A stretch of DNA of 64,000 nt from Bryum argenteum. Lineage: Eukaryota; Streptophyta; Bryopsida; Bryales; Bryaceae. Positions 21,815 to 34,660 of the stretch are shown here, piece by piece. A model generated the notes under the pieces. It was not told the origin of the DNA. It did no database searches and saw nothing but the letters and a program-made list of their open reading frames with translations. Position numbers and translations under genes: made by a program. The stretch lies in assembly GCA_037043015.1 (NCBI GenBank), contig CM073330.1, positions 14,960,512 to 15,024,511 on the forward strand. Reading direction: 5' to 3'. How positions within the stretch are numbered: position 1 is the first letter of the stretch; the number at the start of each line of letters is the position of its first letter.

Positions 21815-24012
21815 ATGGCCGACAAAGGAGATGAAGAAATGGAAGTGGAGCCGGCTCCTACGCAAATCCGCATTGAGGAGTACTCAGAGTTTTGCATCCC
21901 GGTGGTCGACAATCCTCCATGTAATCCTCAAACTCTACATTCTCACCTTCACAACCTCAATAATGTGTAACTGAGAACATTCTCGCACAAAGTAATTAAC
22001 CCCAATTCCGTTAAAATGGCACTATGCCATGTGACATTTTGTCACACTACATCTTACATTTGTGCTCATATAAAATGGTATATTCTGAAATATCACAATT
22101 TTTTTTGTAATATCACTTCTTTATATACACTGTCACTCATTTTCCCTAATATCACCTTAAAATTCTATTTTATCACATGGTTTTTGAACTACAGCTCTCA
22201 GAAAGTTGAGGTGTGCCATTTTACCGGAATAATGCCATTTTAACGGAATTGGAGTTAATTTCATTTCTTTCAAAGTCAATAGTCCAGCACAAAAGTGTCC
22301 TACAGAGTATACAACTAGAAGACCCCTTGTCAAGGCTAAAATGATTAAAATGTTCACTATGCCAATTTTGTGATATGACTACCAACCCTAATTTAGACCA
22401 GTAGCAACTTGATTTGTGAATGGGTAGTTGAATTCTCGTGGGATAAAGTAGAACATCACTTGTTAGAGTTCAGCTTCACTACAAAAATGATGCTATACAA
22501 TGATCTTGTGTGCATATCATCAAGGGTAGGTCAAACAGGTATTGTATTCACGCCAACCCTAAAGAAGGCTTGGTGTTCTTATTTATTTGTTGTTGAATGT
22601 GGATTGTGCAGTCGTACCTCCATGGGAAGATTGGCCGGCATGGCCTCCTCCTCCAACATGGAAGTATACCGAGCCTGTTGATGCTTTGCATGAAGCATGT
22701 CACCCACATGCTTTGCCGCGCGATGTTGAGCTTAGCTATGGACCATTTATGCCGTGGACCGTTAAGGTATTTTTGAGTGGAAAAAGATGCATCGTCACTT
22801 TGGAAACGTAAATACGAACATGGTCATGCTAATTCATTGATTGTTGTATAATCTTGCAGCCTCCGGCTAAGCCCAAATCACCCAATATTGATTTACCTGT
22901 GCGAGAGTACCTGGTAATGTGTGACGATTTCCACTCGCATTTTGTACTCTCTTCTAATGAGAATTGTTCCGAGCAAGGTGTTTGTAGTCATCACTATGGG
23001 AACTCATGAAAGTCGTGTTATTCTCATGTATATTTGTTTCAAAATTGTAACAGTCAATTGGTATTTAGTGTAGAATTGATCATGAGGGACAATTTTAGCA
23101 TGTAGAAGCTTTAGCACTATCAAGTAATGTTTTCCATAACACTATTTTTTTTGTAAGTCATGACACTAGGGCACCTTGTTTTCTTAAAAGATAACCTATT
23201 TTATATATCATCGGTTTAGTGTGATTAGTGGTAAAGTATGGTCAATGACAAGGTTTTACTTTTGAGTGGTTCACAAAATGAGCTTTGACCAATGTTATAA
23301 AATTCCAAATGAGACCCATAAACTTACGCTGAAAATTGGCATATAGATGGCTGAGAAGGTATATGATCTTTGTCTTGAAGCTATGCGACTTGCAGTAGTT
23401 GAAAGGTGTGTGGTACAATGATTTTTCATTCTTGAAAGATTTGTAGAAAGTTACATGCACTAACAAGTCTATGGAAATCACATTGGAAATGTATCATATG
23501 TAAACAATAACACTAAAAATTTAAGATTGTGTTTATTTGAAGCAACAAAGTCTGAACATTTGAATTTACTTTTGCCCCTATTATATTAGGCAAGGTTATT
23601 CTCTTCAATATGTCATAGAATTATTAGTGAATTATTTGTACATATTATATTTCCTAGAATGTGCATGAGACAATGTGTGGGCGGATATGGCTTATAAGTA
23701 ATGATACACTATGTCATGGAGCAATTAAGGTACAAGATAGTGTGTAGTTTTAGTAAGCTAAGTTTGTAGTTTAAAGAAATCTCACAACTAGAAAGTTTCC
23801 TACCTAATTTCAGACCTGAGAGACCAGTAAAGTTTGTAGCTTTGTATATACGAGAGAAAAATCCTTTAGCATGCAAGGTAAAATGTAGAAGGCATTGCCA
23901 TCTTGGAGAAACATGTCATTGCAAAAATCTTCCACCTCCTCCACCCCCACCTCCAGAACCACCCAAGGAAGAAGAGAAGGAAGGGGAAGGAGAAGAAGAA
24001 GCTCCAGCTTGA
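21815..24012 (+). CDS. Small spliced gene of unknown function (Pro/Trp-rich, Cys-rich, acidic tail)
   Basis: I do not recognise this protein. Exons 21815-21920, 22612-22766 and 22860-22913 have good GT/AG borders and compatible phases. They read MADKGDEEMEVEPAP... EEYSEFCIPVV..., then PPWEDWPAWPPPPTWKY and ELSYGPFMPWTVK, then PPAKPKSPNIDLPVREYL. The gene ends in an open stretch to the TGA at 24010-24012 containing ACKVKCRRHCHLGETCHCKN, a run of eight prolines and a Glu-rich tail (PPKEEEKEGEGEEEAPA). How exon 3 reaches this last exon is uncertain: an in-phase candidate exon lies at 23658-23729, but the acceptor at 23813 gives a phase mismatch, so either CCTGAG at 23820 is the acceptor or an exon is missed. 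The product would be about 185-190 residues, with no signal peptide or membrane helix. The cysteine spacing suggests metal binding or disulfides (inference only). A MITE sits in intron 1. Confidence 0.5.
21998..22256 (+). mobile_element. AATTCCGTTAAAATGGC-family MITE, copy 3, in an intron
   Basis: About 257 bp, with ends CCCCAATTCCGTTAAAATGG and, in reverse, CTCCAATTCCGTTAAAATGG. It is flanked on both sides by TTAA (21996-21999 and 22254-22257), and is nearly collinear with copy 2 at 13422-13680. It lies inside intron 1 of the unknown gene at 21815-24012, in sense with the copy 2 orientation. Confidence 0.8.
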
Positions 24013-24866
24013 GTAAAAGTGAATAGGTTTAAAATTTGAGGTTTTTTATATGTAAATCTATCATTAAGTAAAGATTGGTGAGCCATGGATAGACATAATT
24101 TCTTAATGCAGTTGTTTGAAAGTTCAAAATTAACATGTGTTTTACTTTATTTAGTTAGCCAAGTAATATAACCCACCAAGTGCACAAAGATCCATCCAAT
24201 ATTGAGCTTCATAACAAGATAGAAGTTTTGTTGCCTTCATAAATGTCAACGATATGCTTCCTCCTCAAGAGAATCTATTATTAAGAATTATCATTCAAAT
24301 ATGAATGGTTTGGAATAATATATGGTTCTAAGTAATTGGAAAATAACAACTTTGAGCCAAAATTGAGAAGTGATGACTAAATACTCTTTAGTCACAGGCA
24401 CTAAAAGATAACAATAAGAAGAATGCAAATACATATGACGACCATAAAAATAGAGTCAATGATAGGTAGTAGAGCTATTATTCTTCTTACCTTTCTTCTT
24501 AAGAGATTTTCAATGACACTAAGGAGAAAAATGACCTACAATCAAATCTTGTATGGTATTCCCAATGGGTTAGTGAACAAGATATGAGCTAAATAGAAAA
24601 AACCACATGGGGATTCCTAAAAAAAGTAAAGATACTCAAATCCCTCAATGCAAATATTCAATTTTCATGGAAACCATTTCAGAAAATTAAAACGACCCAA
24701 AATTTGTCACAGTCTAGGTTTTAGTTGGATATGGCATCATCCAGATCTATAGTTGACGTAGATTTGCTCCGAATTGAATTGTTCACATTCGAAATCTTGT
24801 GCATTCAATGTGCATGAGCCTCACACTGCTAATATGACTACCAGACACATCTATAGTTATTGTGAT
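24013..24866. other. Intergenic region with dispersed repeat (24620-24790)
   Basis: The first part is the probable 3' untranslated region of the unknown gene. About 24620-24790 is a diverged copy of the repeat at 13190-13345. No gene is seen. Confidence 0.45.
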
Positions 24867-24870
24867 TTAA

Positions 24871-25142
24871 CCCCGAAAGGTCTGAGCGTGCCGTGGAAAC
24901 CAGTAGAATACGGTGTATTCTGGTTGTATTTGGAGTGAATGCACACCTTTAACGGGTTTGAGTTCAAAGAAGAAGTTGACATTTGAATTAATGCGGTTCT
25001 AGTGAGCTATTACGATTCCAGTTTAGAGTTTCTTGTTGGTATCAAATCCTAATTATACTTGTTGGTATCAAATCCTAATTATACGAGAGCGTACATACTA
25101 TCCCCAAGAGCGTACATACTATCCCCAAGGGACTTTTAAGGG
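24871..25142. mobile_element. TTAA-flanked MITE-like element (copy D, 272 bp)
   Basis: TTAA flanks both ends (24867-24870 and 25143-25146). The ends are CCCCGAAAGGTC and, in reverse, CCCTTAAAAGTCCC. It is closely related to the element at 34087-34311, and longer because of two internal tandem duplications: a TTGTTGGTATCAAATCCTAA unit, and a GAGCGTACATACTATCCCCA unit near 25085-25130. It is non-coding. Confidence 0.7.
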
Positions 25143-25146
25143 TTAA

Positions 25147-25663
25147 TCCCAAAGCGAACGACCTTGCATGGCCCTGAACAAATTTTTCCAAACAATAACG
25201 GGCAAATAGTCCCTACTAAACTGAATAATATCAACAGAAAAATTTACGCATCCAATGTCTGACTTTCTTCTTGACCAAAATAAAGTACTTCACAAGTAGT
25301 TCACAACAAGGAAAACCCCACCCGGGTGAGGCACAATCTGAGAAAGCCTGTTGATAATTTACAAACTTGGGGGCGGTGGACAAGGTCCCCACTGTACATC
25401 TGTGTGACCACACTTCTCTCTACTCTTAGTCAAAACTATCACAACCTACCAAGAGAATAATGCATAACCTTATCGCTCCTTCCTACCATACACTCAATTC
25501 ACTATGTATAGTCCCGTCACAGTGTCATCAGGATTGAAGAAGATGTTACGCTTGCGGGACTTCCCTCACAGGCTGTTCTCCTTAACATGTCCATATGTGA
25601 CCACAGTACATGTACTATCAATGATGATCACTGCACCTGAAAATTGAGTACACTTTGGCGTAT
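25147..25663. other. 3' flank of DGD1
   Basis: This includes the presumed 3' untranslated region of the reverse-strand DGD1 gene. The short frame 25231-25413 does not resemble a known protein. Confidence 0.4.
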
Positions 25664-28600
25664 CTACCATCCATAGACAGGCCTTTGCACACTGGGAGGT
25701 GGTAGTCCCAAGTCCTTACAAGATTGAGCGTCTATGTGCATTGTGTCTGGGGAAGCTCCCACAAGATTTCGCCATGGCTCAATTCCGGATAGGAGATAGT
25801 GTGCGTGATAGAGACCCTTGTCCACAATCTCAGACAGATCCGGTGTTGTTGTGGATAAAGTCATTGTCCTCTTTTCCACTTCCTCGCCTAAAAATAGCAT
25901 GACAAATCAACAGGAGTTAGAAACGCCAGAGCAGGGATATTTCAAGATAGCAAGCTGATAGAAGCACAACACAATTCTCATGAACAAGCGAAGATGTTTA
26001 CTCACCTAGCAATGGTTTCTTGAAGCTAGATTTTTTCGAACCCCTGGGTGGTAGCTTGTCAAGACCAGCTGAATCAATGAACCGATCCGTTGCCGCTTCC
26101 CACGAAAGGAGATGTTGAAGTTCGGGAGACAGAGGCTCAGGCTCAGAGGCCATAGCTTTTTGTACCTTCTCAACAAACTCTTCTGGTGTTCGATAGATGT
26201 AGCAATTAGGAAAGGATCGGAAAAAGTCATTGGAAGGGTGATCTGCGCACACAACGATTTTGCCCATGGCCAGGGCCTCCGCAGTGGTCGTACAGACCAC
26301 ATCGCTCAGACTTGGATTAATGAAAACCTTGTATCTGCAGAAACCAGAAAATGCACGCTCAGTCAGAAATCAAACATCGTCTCGAATATTAGAAATAACA
26401 TTGTCCGATTCACGTGGTAGTCAAGACTGTCTAAAACCAAGAACAATGTTGAGTGCACATCTTACCCATGAAGTGAGTGATCGCCATGATCTCTTCCCTG
26501 GTGAAATGTCATGCGAAGGCCATTTTGCTGAGCCTCAGCGTGAACTTCATGAGAATCTTCGCCACTTCCGAAAACGTCAAGTTCGACATTCGACAAACTG
26601 TCTTTATTCTCCCTAAAGAGGTCAACGAGTTCCCTGTAACCTTTTCCCCAGATCATTTTTCCCAAGTAATATGCACCCTTCGAAAATGCGGGCTTCCCGT
26701 CTTCTGACTCATTTGCCAACCGCTTGCCTGTCTCCAGAAATCTTGGGCCAACCCCATGGACATTGACAACTGAAGCCTTCGGCAATTCCTGAGTGGCTGC
26801 AGAGAGTCGCAGCACCTGCCAACCACGATAAACACTTAGATACCTGACTTTGACAAGACAAGCTCTGACAAGAAGCGGACTGCAGTATCTGGTGACCTCA
26901 GGTTTTGATGAACAGAGACACAGATGCCTGTAAAGAAGTGTTTGAGAGAAAGGCGATGATAAGTGCTAGTACCTTGTTGCAGTAGGCACGAACCATCCAG
27001 TTGTTTATATGTTCCAGCAGGAAAGCTTGAGCTGCTCCATTTTTCTCTCTTTTGACGTATTCCAAGTAGTTGGTGTGGACAATTCCAACAACATGCTGGA
27101 ACTTATCTGTCCAGCGCTTGCCGTGATAAAACCATGTCAAATGTTCAGGTTCCTCAAGCACAGCCACATCGGCTTCTTCTTTGGGGATAAACTCAGAGAT
27201 ATCCCCAGCGGCTAAAATGCTTCGTTTGTATGATGAGAACTGTGCAACATAAGACAAGTGTCCAAATTAGCCAAAAACCATGCCACTATGTACCCAAACA
27301 CAAAATCGAGCTGTATTTTCTTCATCCACTTGCCACTTTGAGCAGAATTTGTATCCTAAATAAAAACCTTGTGAAGTTGTTTGAGTCCCACAATTACCTT
27401 TCCAGGATAAAATGCAATCTTGAAGTCTGACTTGAATCCAACACGCGCTTCCACCCAATCACGGACGTAGCTTTCCTGGTCCTCAGGAGTTTCGAATGTC
27501 ATCTTGTTTGGGTAAACTTGCTCTTGGTCTTGCTTAGACAACCAAGGCACCAGAAGAGTAACATTCTGCTTCCCAGATTTAGCAAGAAAGGCTGCCCGAA
27601 AGAGCGGGTTTACAGCTGTTCCCGTCATCCATGGCAAGCTCGCTGTTGTAACAATTGCAATGTTACGACGAGTGTCTTGCTCAAGAGAATCCTTTGCTTC
27701 TTCGTGGTCACCCCATAAACCACCTTTGTACCTGTAGCCTGTACTTTGACAAACACTGGCTATACGCAGGTCCAAATTGTCCTGACTTTTGCTGGAATCC
27801 TTCCCTGTTCTGGATTTGTTATTCGTTGTAGCCGTTTGTTGAAAGAGTTGTTGATCGTCTCGCCTGCAACTCCTGATGAGATCGCACACTTTCTCCGACA
27901 CATCTGTGCAAGGAATATTTTCAGCAATTAGTTTGTGAGCCGAGTTTCACTCGTGCAAATCTATCTCCCACACCCAAGCATTTCAGATTTGAGGAAAAAA
28001 CGCACTTCCAAACTAGAGATAATATTCTTGTTGGCAGAAACACACCTTTCTTTACACCAAGATGGTCTAGCAGAGGTTCCGACTGCCGAACTAGGTTCTC
28101 TAGCAGCTCAGGCACGTCCAACGGTGCAACGTTCAGTCCAAATTGCTCCTTGCTCGCGTCCGTAGTGGTTGATATTTTCTGCGGAAAATACATTGTACAC
28201 AGAATTCTTCTATCAATATACGTACGTAAGGTACAAGGAGAAGAGATTCCCTTCAATAAACCAAACGAAAACTCACCAAATTCTTCTTCACGTTCTCGTA
28301 GAACTCCGTTTTTTTCACATTTTCGAAAAATTCTGAAGGAGTCTTGCTTGTAGCTGCGGTAGTTTCTAGCTCTTGCAAACTCTCCTTAACACTCTCTTTC
28401 ACGCGACGCAGGGGTTCCCAATCATCCACCCAATCGTCCACAGTAGTGGGCTTCGCTCTCCTGCTTGACTTCTTCCTCCTAATCCCTTTCTGCCAGTCCC
28501 TCACCACCATTCTCCGATCACTCATCTTACGAGAAGACGACCACTCATTTCGAAGCCCATCGCGAGTTTTCCGAGAAAACAGATCAAGCCCAGATTCCGC

Positions 28601-29026
28601 GTCTTTGGAAAATGATGGCTTGCGGAGCCAGAGATCCATTCCCTTGGAATCATCTCGTTGGTGACTCTGAAAGTCAGGGTCGGAGAAAGAGCGCTGAAGA
28701 TCGGACAGCGTTGGCTTCAGGCCTTTCAGAAAACCAAAATCGGAAACCGAGGTGTTACTTCCCGGTGCTTGTTTGCTGCTGTCCGTCGTCATCCTCAAAA
28801 TCTTTCCAGAATTTTTCAGATTGTTCACAGCAGGAATCCTGAGACTCTCCCATTCCTTCTCGAGAGTTTCTGACAAGTTCTTGAAAGATTTCACACGGGA
28901 TTTAATGAGCTTGATGTCAGACTCAGCAGACTTCTGCACTTCGGAAATACTCTTGGACAAGAATGAGAAAGCCCTCTCGCTTCCAACGCCGGGCCTGGCG
29001 TCTGTAGTAGCATCCCAAGGAGCCAT
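25664..29026 (-). CDS. DGD1: Digalactosyldiacylglycerol synthase 1 (DGD1), UDP-galactose-dependent galactosyltransferase
   Basis: Transfers galactose from UDP-galactose to MGDG, making the thylakoid lipid DGDG; acts at the outer plastid envelope. Seven reverse-strand exons join in phase (29026-28277, 28178-28046, 27903-27398, 27239-26973, 26815-26466, 26334-26006, 25887-25664) and give 852 residues. Residues 1 to about 310 form the N-terminal extension that distinguishes DGD1 from DGD2; it is rich in Ser and basic residues, with the conserved [33 protein letters not shown] and [20 protein letters not shown]. The rest is a GT-B fold, family GT4 domain: [99 protein letters not shown] (the nucleotide-sugar site with the EX7E-type region) and a C-terminal [12 protein letters not shown]. 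The start is the ATG at 29026, the first ATG of a 250-codon open exon. It appears complete. Further leader exons may lie at 29040-30000. Confidence 0.96.
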
Positions 29027-30110
29027 AATTACCGCAAAGCACCAAAATTCACCTGCGCCAGAGGCAATAGAAACTGCGGGTTAATCAATGCAAGCTGAAA
29101 AGAAGTAAAACCTTCAAAGTCCTGATCGATGCAAAACCGGGAAAATACGAGCATTAACAGATCTACCTCACAAAACTTCCGAGTCTCTAATCACCGGTTC
29201 TCACAACCAGAGGCGAACAGATACGCGCAAGTAGAACCAGACTCTCCTCAAAAGAGCCCCCCAAAAAACCTCTAGTGCGTCCGGAAAGGGATGCAATCCT
29301 AACCAGAAATGCTGACAATCACAACTTCAACTAATCCCTGACCTTTTTGTACTTCAGAGCGAGCCAGAGGAAAATAATAACCTACTACAACTTTCAAGAG
29401 AAGTCTCGAAAGTTTCCGTACACTCAAACCCTTGCAAACCACCAAACTATTCCCACGTCCAGAAAATGCAGCATCAAGAACGCTCTAAACCTCAAATCTC
29501 ATCAACTTTCTTCTCTCAAAACCTTAAAATCTGCTCCAATGCAGTTTCGGATAGTAAGTGACAAAATCACAAAATCAGAAAATCCTGCGACGCTCAAAGA
29601 TTTGACCAAAAATCTTTGACGAAAAGCGCAGGACCCTTGCACACTCACTAACCCTTGCGAAAGAACGGAGAAACCGACAAGCTGCTGCTGCTGCACCGTC
29701 CTAGGTTCATTCAGCCCGAAACAACAGCAAAACCTGCTCAAGCTCTATCAAAACACTTCCAGCATTATCTCACCTTTCGAATTACGAAATCACGCAATAA
29801 ACTGAACTGCGCTCTCCAACACAGTGTCCTCTAATTCTTGGATGACCATCCCGGCTTCAAGGGCGTCATATCCGACCAGAAATAGGTCAAAACAGCACCA
29901 AATCGGTCTCTGATAACGTCCAGGAATAAGAGGAAGACTGACACGATCGAACAAGGGGTGCGAGATGGTTGACTGCACCAGACTTGAAGGACAATCCACT
30001 ACAACAACTATGCTTTGAGAAGAACGCCGACCGCGCAGAAGGGCAGGACGAAGGGTGATGAACTGCCCCTTGCTTTCCTTCCCTTCCCTTCCACGGGGGT
30101 CGGTTGGAGG
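29027..30110 (-). promoter_or_regulatory. DGD1 leader and promoter side
   Basis: This stretch upstream of the DGD1 ATG contains a GT donor-like GCGCAGGTGAATTT (reverse strand, near 29056) close to the start codon, so a 5'-untranslated intron is possible. It has moderate GC and no long meaningful frame. The transcription start cannot be placed by eye. Confidence 0.35.
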
Positions 30111-33100
30111 TTACCGTGGTTGCTACCTTTCACCGTGACTTTTTACTTTTTATCCAGAAAGCAATCGTGTGTCAGCACTTCACGTGGTACTTTTTACTTT
30201 TTCCCACACTTACTGTTCATGATTCATTGCGATGGAGTCTCTAAAATACTTACCCCATTTGTTATCATGATGCAAAAATGCACTCAAAGTTTTTATTAGC
30301 ACTGGGTTTCAATGTACTGTATCCCATTCTCTGCTTCATGATTTCAATTGATTTACAAAGTTCCTATTGATCGTATTGTTTTATGAAGACTTTCTTTCTT
30401 CCTCCACAGAAATAGAGTGTTTTCTTTACTGATAGATAGGATAGGATTACACCAATTGGGTTAACATTGCGGGCGGGGTTCAACTGCCCTCTATCCACAA
30501 CAGATCACCAAATAATGCGCTCGCCAGACCTACAGTACCTTGTTCCAAGCAAAGCCATCCCCAGGATCCCTACTTTTGGAAGGATTTTCTTAGCTAACAG
30601 GATATCAATCATCAAAGTTTTTTACTATATTGGCATGGAAAATCTTGGATTCTTTGGCTCATTTCAAGCTGTGAACATGGAAATCTAAGATGCTCACTGT
30701 GCTAATTACGAAGAATCTAGTTTCTAATATGTATTAGAAGTTTATAATATTTAGGTAGAAGAGTTACTATTTTGTGATTTATGTTTGAGGTGTTTAATTA
30801 TGTGAAATCAGTAAGAGAAGGTTGTTTCATCGAGATGTAATACTTTCAAAACACAATACAAATGTTGAATCTAAATATATCATAGTAGTGCAAGAGTGTT
30901 GTATATTACCTCATAATCAAGTTAAGCTGATTGAAGGAGGTCTTTTGAAATTTTGAGTTTGATATACAACTTACACAATCTCTTCTACCCATTTCCAAAG
31001 CATTATCAATTTATTAAGTTAAAGTTTTGGATAATGAGTAGTTATAACACGAGACGCCCTACTCTAATAATTTATTACGTCAATATACAAGAAACACCAC
31101 AAATTTGCATAAACATTACAAAGGTAGCTTACTTACCAAGTCACCTCCTACTCCAAACCACCCTTCATGTGGGAGTTCCTCTCACATGAAGAACACTCTA
31201 AGTTCCCCAAAATAAATGTTTCCTGACCAACCTCAAGAGGCAAGACAAGAAACCCTACCTCATGATAAACCATTTCTTGAGTTGCCTTCCGTTTTCTTTC
31301 GCACACAATCCCTAGCTCTCGTGGGGGGAAAGAAAGACATAGATCTTAAAAGGCCACTCTAAACAGAATGCTTTCATAACCCCCTAATTCTTACACTATA
31401 CCCGGTACATAGACAAGAACACGCGAATCACTTCACCCTACCACCCACGTAGACCCTTCTCTTTTACAAACAATAAAAAAGAACATCCCTTACTTCAATA
31501 ACTACAATACATAATTTCTTTGACCAACTGGTGACGTTCTCCACCATATTGTCAATCCGCCCTAAAGCAAGTGAGTTGTTCAAGAAAGCACACATCTCTA
31601 CCCTAAAACCAAAACCCATGCATTGCGGCTCTCTCAGAGCCAACAAATGTAGACTACCTGAGCACACAGCTTTTAGTGGCGAAAGAAACAGTGCCCACAA
31701 CCACCACAATGATTTCTACGATCAAACACATACCGGACAATTGTCTGTTCTCCAATTCACTGCAAAAAGAGTTGACATATGTTCAAAAGGTAATAAACGG
31801 GGGGCAGGCCAAAGAAATTTGAGCCCCTCATGCAAATAGCAACCGATCATTGAAGGTTCGTTTCGGAGATCCAAGGTTCCCAACCACATGGCTGCACGAG
31901 AGGCTGGGAGGCAGTGGTCATTGTAAACCATCCAACCAAAAAGGTCATACTATTTGTTATTTGAGGCTGCTGCTGCTGCTGTTTACTGGTTTGTTATTTG
32001 GCCATGCATTCACATGGGTGCGCGGCATTGGGTGTCCCTTTGTCAGGATAGCATTCGTCTTGCTTTTTACAGCTGGAATTAAACTCTCATGCCAAGCTGG
32101 CTGAGGAATGGTTCCATCTGTCGCACCAGAATTTTTTTGCTTTTTGTAAAGTTAGTGGACATGGTTCTTTTTCCAATCGCTGGGCTCAAATTTGAATCCC
32201 AAGTATGGTCCCTTGCAATGAGTCTGTCTCAAATGGGTTGGAAGAAAATAGTTCGGAGTGTCAAAAGAAGCAGATCTTAGAGGTTGGCATTCTCTTCACT
32301 TTTCAAGTTTTTGTGGGCCTCTCTCAAGAGAAAAAGTAATGGATTCACTTTGGAAGATAGTTTTGACTTTCCTGCGATAGTAATTTGGTTTCTTATTTGA
32401 AGAGCATTTATAACCCATACATAGGGAGTTTAGCAAGGAATACTCTATTAGAATAGTGTGATGATTGTCGAGTATATGTAATTTGGAGTATATATGGAGA
32501 ACGGATTGTAATTTTATTTTTTCTCCGGTGTAATTTATGTTTGTGTGTGTTACATTTCTTATGTAGGCAATACAATGTCTATGTATTTTTTGGACTCTAG
32601 TAGTTTGAGAATAACTATCTCATGTATACGGTGTATAGAAAGTGAATGTAGAGCAATCCTACTACATATGAATTGAAAAAATTTGACCCCTAAATTATGA
32701 GGAGGCGAAAATGTGTTCATTCAAACATTTCGTCAAGCGGCATTTGCTTAGTTGATGAAATTTGAAGTTCAATAATTTGATGATTCCATGGAGCTACCAT
32801 GATTCTCAAGAAGATCTTTTGCACTTTATTCTCCTCATTTATATGATTTTAAAGTGCAATGTCAAGTTAGGGCATGTTGAAAGTTGCCGAAAATTGTTGA
32901 ATATTCTCTACATGTATCCACGAATAGTCACCTTTCACAAACTTCAAAAAGTTCCAGAGTATTTCTTACTTTAAAGTATATTCTAGCTACATGTAAAAAG
33001 AATATTGGAACATGCTCCCATTGTTCCCATTTTTTGCATGTCTTTTTTATTTTCTATAACCAACATTTGTAATTCTGCACACATGGCTTTTTTAGCCTGC

Positions 33101-33659
33101 AAAACACAACTCTCCCTTTCTATCACAAGAGATTTGAAATTCATTCCTTGATTTTAATATTTTATTCACACAACCGGAAAGGAATTTCTATATGTTCGTT
33201 CACATATAGATGTATAAGTTAAGTAATAGATTTCTATGACTTTATGGTTGCATTTCTAAACTAGTCACAGTCTACAAAACTCTCACCTTCCATTGGAATA
33301 GGTTAGTTTCTTGGAAAATAACACAGACTTGAGGCTATTTTACTTTGTTGATTGAAAATTGCTTGGTGCAAAATTCAATATGCCAATTGAATGTTTTTTA
33401 ACAATGTATTGAATATCTAATCTACGTGGTACTTAGAAAAACGACTTCAAAGCTTCTTATATTCTACATGTCACTATTAAATGCCCAACACTTTTAGACC
33501 TCCGGAACTAAAAACTGCAATTTCTTACCACCTTGTTGATACTAATGTATGCTTAGATTTGTTTTAATGCTTCTTGTGCTTTCAAGTGTGCCTAGAACTA
33601 ACTGCTATTACAAATATTATGTGAAACAAAATCGTTGGTTCCGCACCATTTGCGGAATT
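30111..33659. other. Intergenic DNA without recognised genes
   Basis: AT-rich to 31100 and mixed composition at 31100-32280, where open frames at 31464-31839 and 31850-32280 show no recognisable domain. A small imperfect hairpin (TTCATGTGGGAG / CTCTCACATGAA) lies at about 31171-31197. Nothing further is supported. Confidence 0.35.
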
Positions 33660-33835
33660 ACAACGTTAAAAAATTTTGTGGTTTTTATTTTTTATTTTTT
33701 TATTTTTTTTTATTTTTTTTATTTTTTTTTTACTTTTTAAAAATACTTTAAAAAAAAGAAAACTTGATAAATGTTACTCAAAGACTTTTGAGATTTTTTT
33801 TTTTTTTTTTTTTTGTTGTTGTTGTTGTTCTTCTT
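33660..33835. repeat. Low-complexity T-rich tracts and microsatellites
   Basis: Repeated TTTTTTTA-type runs at about 33678-33740 are followed by a poly-T run near 33797-33814, then short TTG and TTC trinucleotide repeats to about 33838. The hydrophobic open frame across it is a composition artefact. Confidence 0.9.
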
Positions 33836-34086
33836 CTTCATCATGCAAATAATCAAGGCAGACATGGAAAGAACAATTTTAGAAGAGCTTGTTGTAGAAT
33901 CAAATCATAAATTAAGCTCTCATATTGGTTGTTTCCAAGGCTTCTCACCTCTAGTGTAAAGAGGGCTCAAGATGAATACATCCATGCAAAGTCTTAGGGT
34001 TTATTTTGTTCCTAGAATGCTCATGCAAATTACTTCCTAAAAGGAGGCATGGAAACAATAACATGAAGTTTAAAAAATTAGGTTAA

Positions 34087-34311
34087 CCCCTGAAGGTCTT
34101 AGCGTGCCGTGGCGACCAGTAGAATAGGGTGTATTTTGGTTGTATTTGAAGTGAATGCACACCTTTAATGGGTTTGAGTTCAAAGAAGAAGTTGACATTT
34201 GAATTAATGCAGTTCTAGTGAGCTATTACAATTCCAGTTTAGAGTTTCTTGTTGGTAGCAAATCCTAATTATACGACAGCGTACATACTATCCCCATGGG
34301 ACTTTTAAGGG
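34087..34311. mobile_element. TTAA-type MITE-like element (copy E, 225 bp)
   Basis: Preceded by TTAA (34083-34086), with left end CCCCTGAAGGTC and right end ACTTTTAAGGG. The right flank reads TTTA, a degraded duplication. The interior is collinear with copy D at 24871-25142 but lacks D's two internal tandem duplications. Confidence 0.65.
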
Positions 34312-34656
34312 TTTAGAGAAAAAGTGAATGATATTAAGGTACCTTTTTAAGTTTGTATTTTTTAACATAGGCGAAAATACAAAAATCATTAGGAGATTCT
34401 CCAAATACATACAACTACTGGAACCTCCTATTATTATTTTTTCAACAACCATGGTAACCATCTCATTACATAAAAAAAAAATTATACATGTACGTCCAAA
34501 ATTCTTCTATGAGTCTATGTTTTTTGAATGTTACATTTATATATGAAAGTTTGAAGAAATTATATTAGTATTAAGTATACAGTTATACCCCTCATAAAGC
34601 ACAGAGTGAAGAGTGGAATATTTTATGGGTTCCAAGGGTGTGTGAGCTCAGAAGAT
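34312..34656. other. AT-rich spacer between elements E and B
   Basis: No gene is seen. The frame at 34328-34546 is AT-biased and unlike known proteins. Confidence 0.35.
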
Positions 34657-34660
34657 TTAA

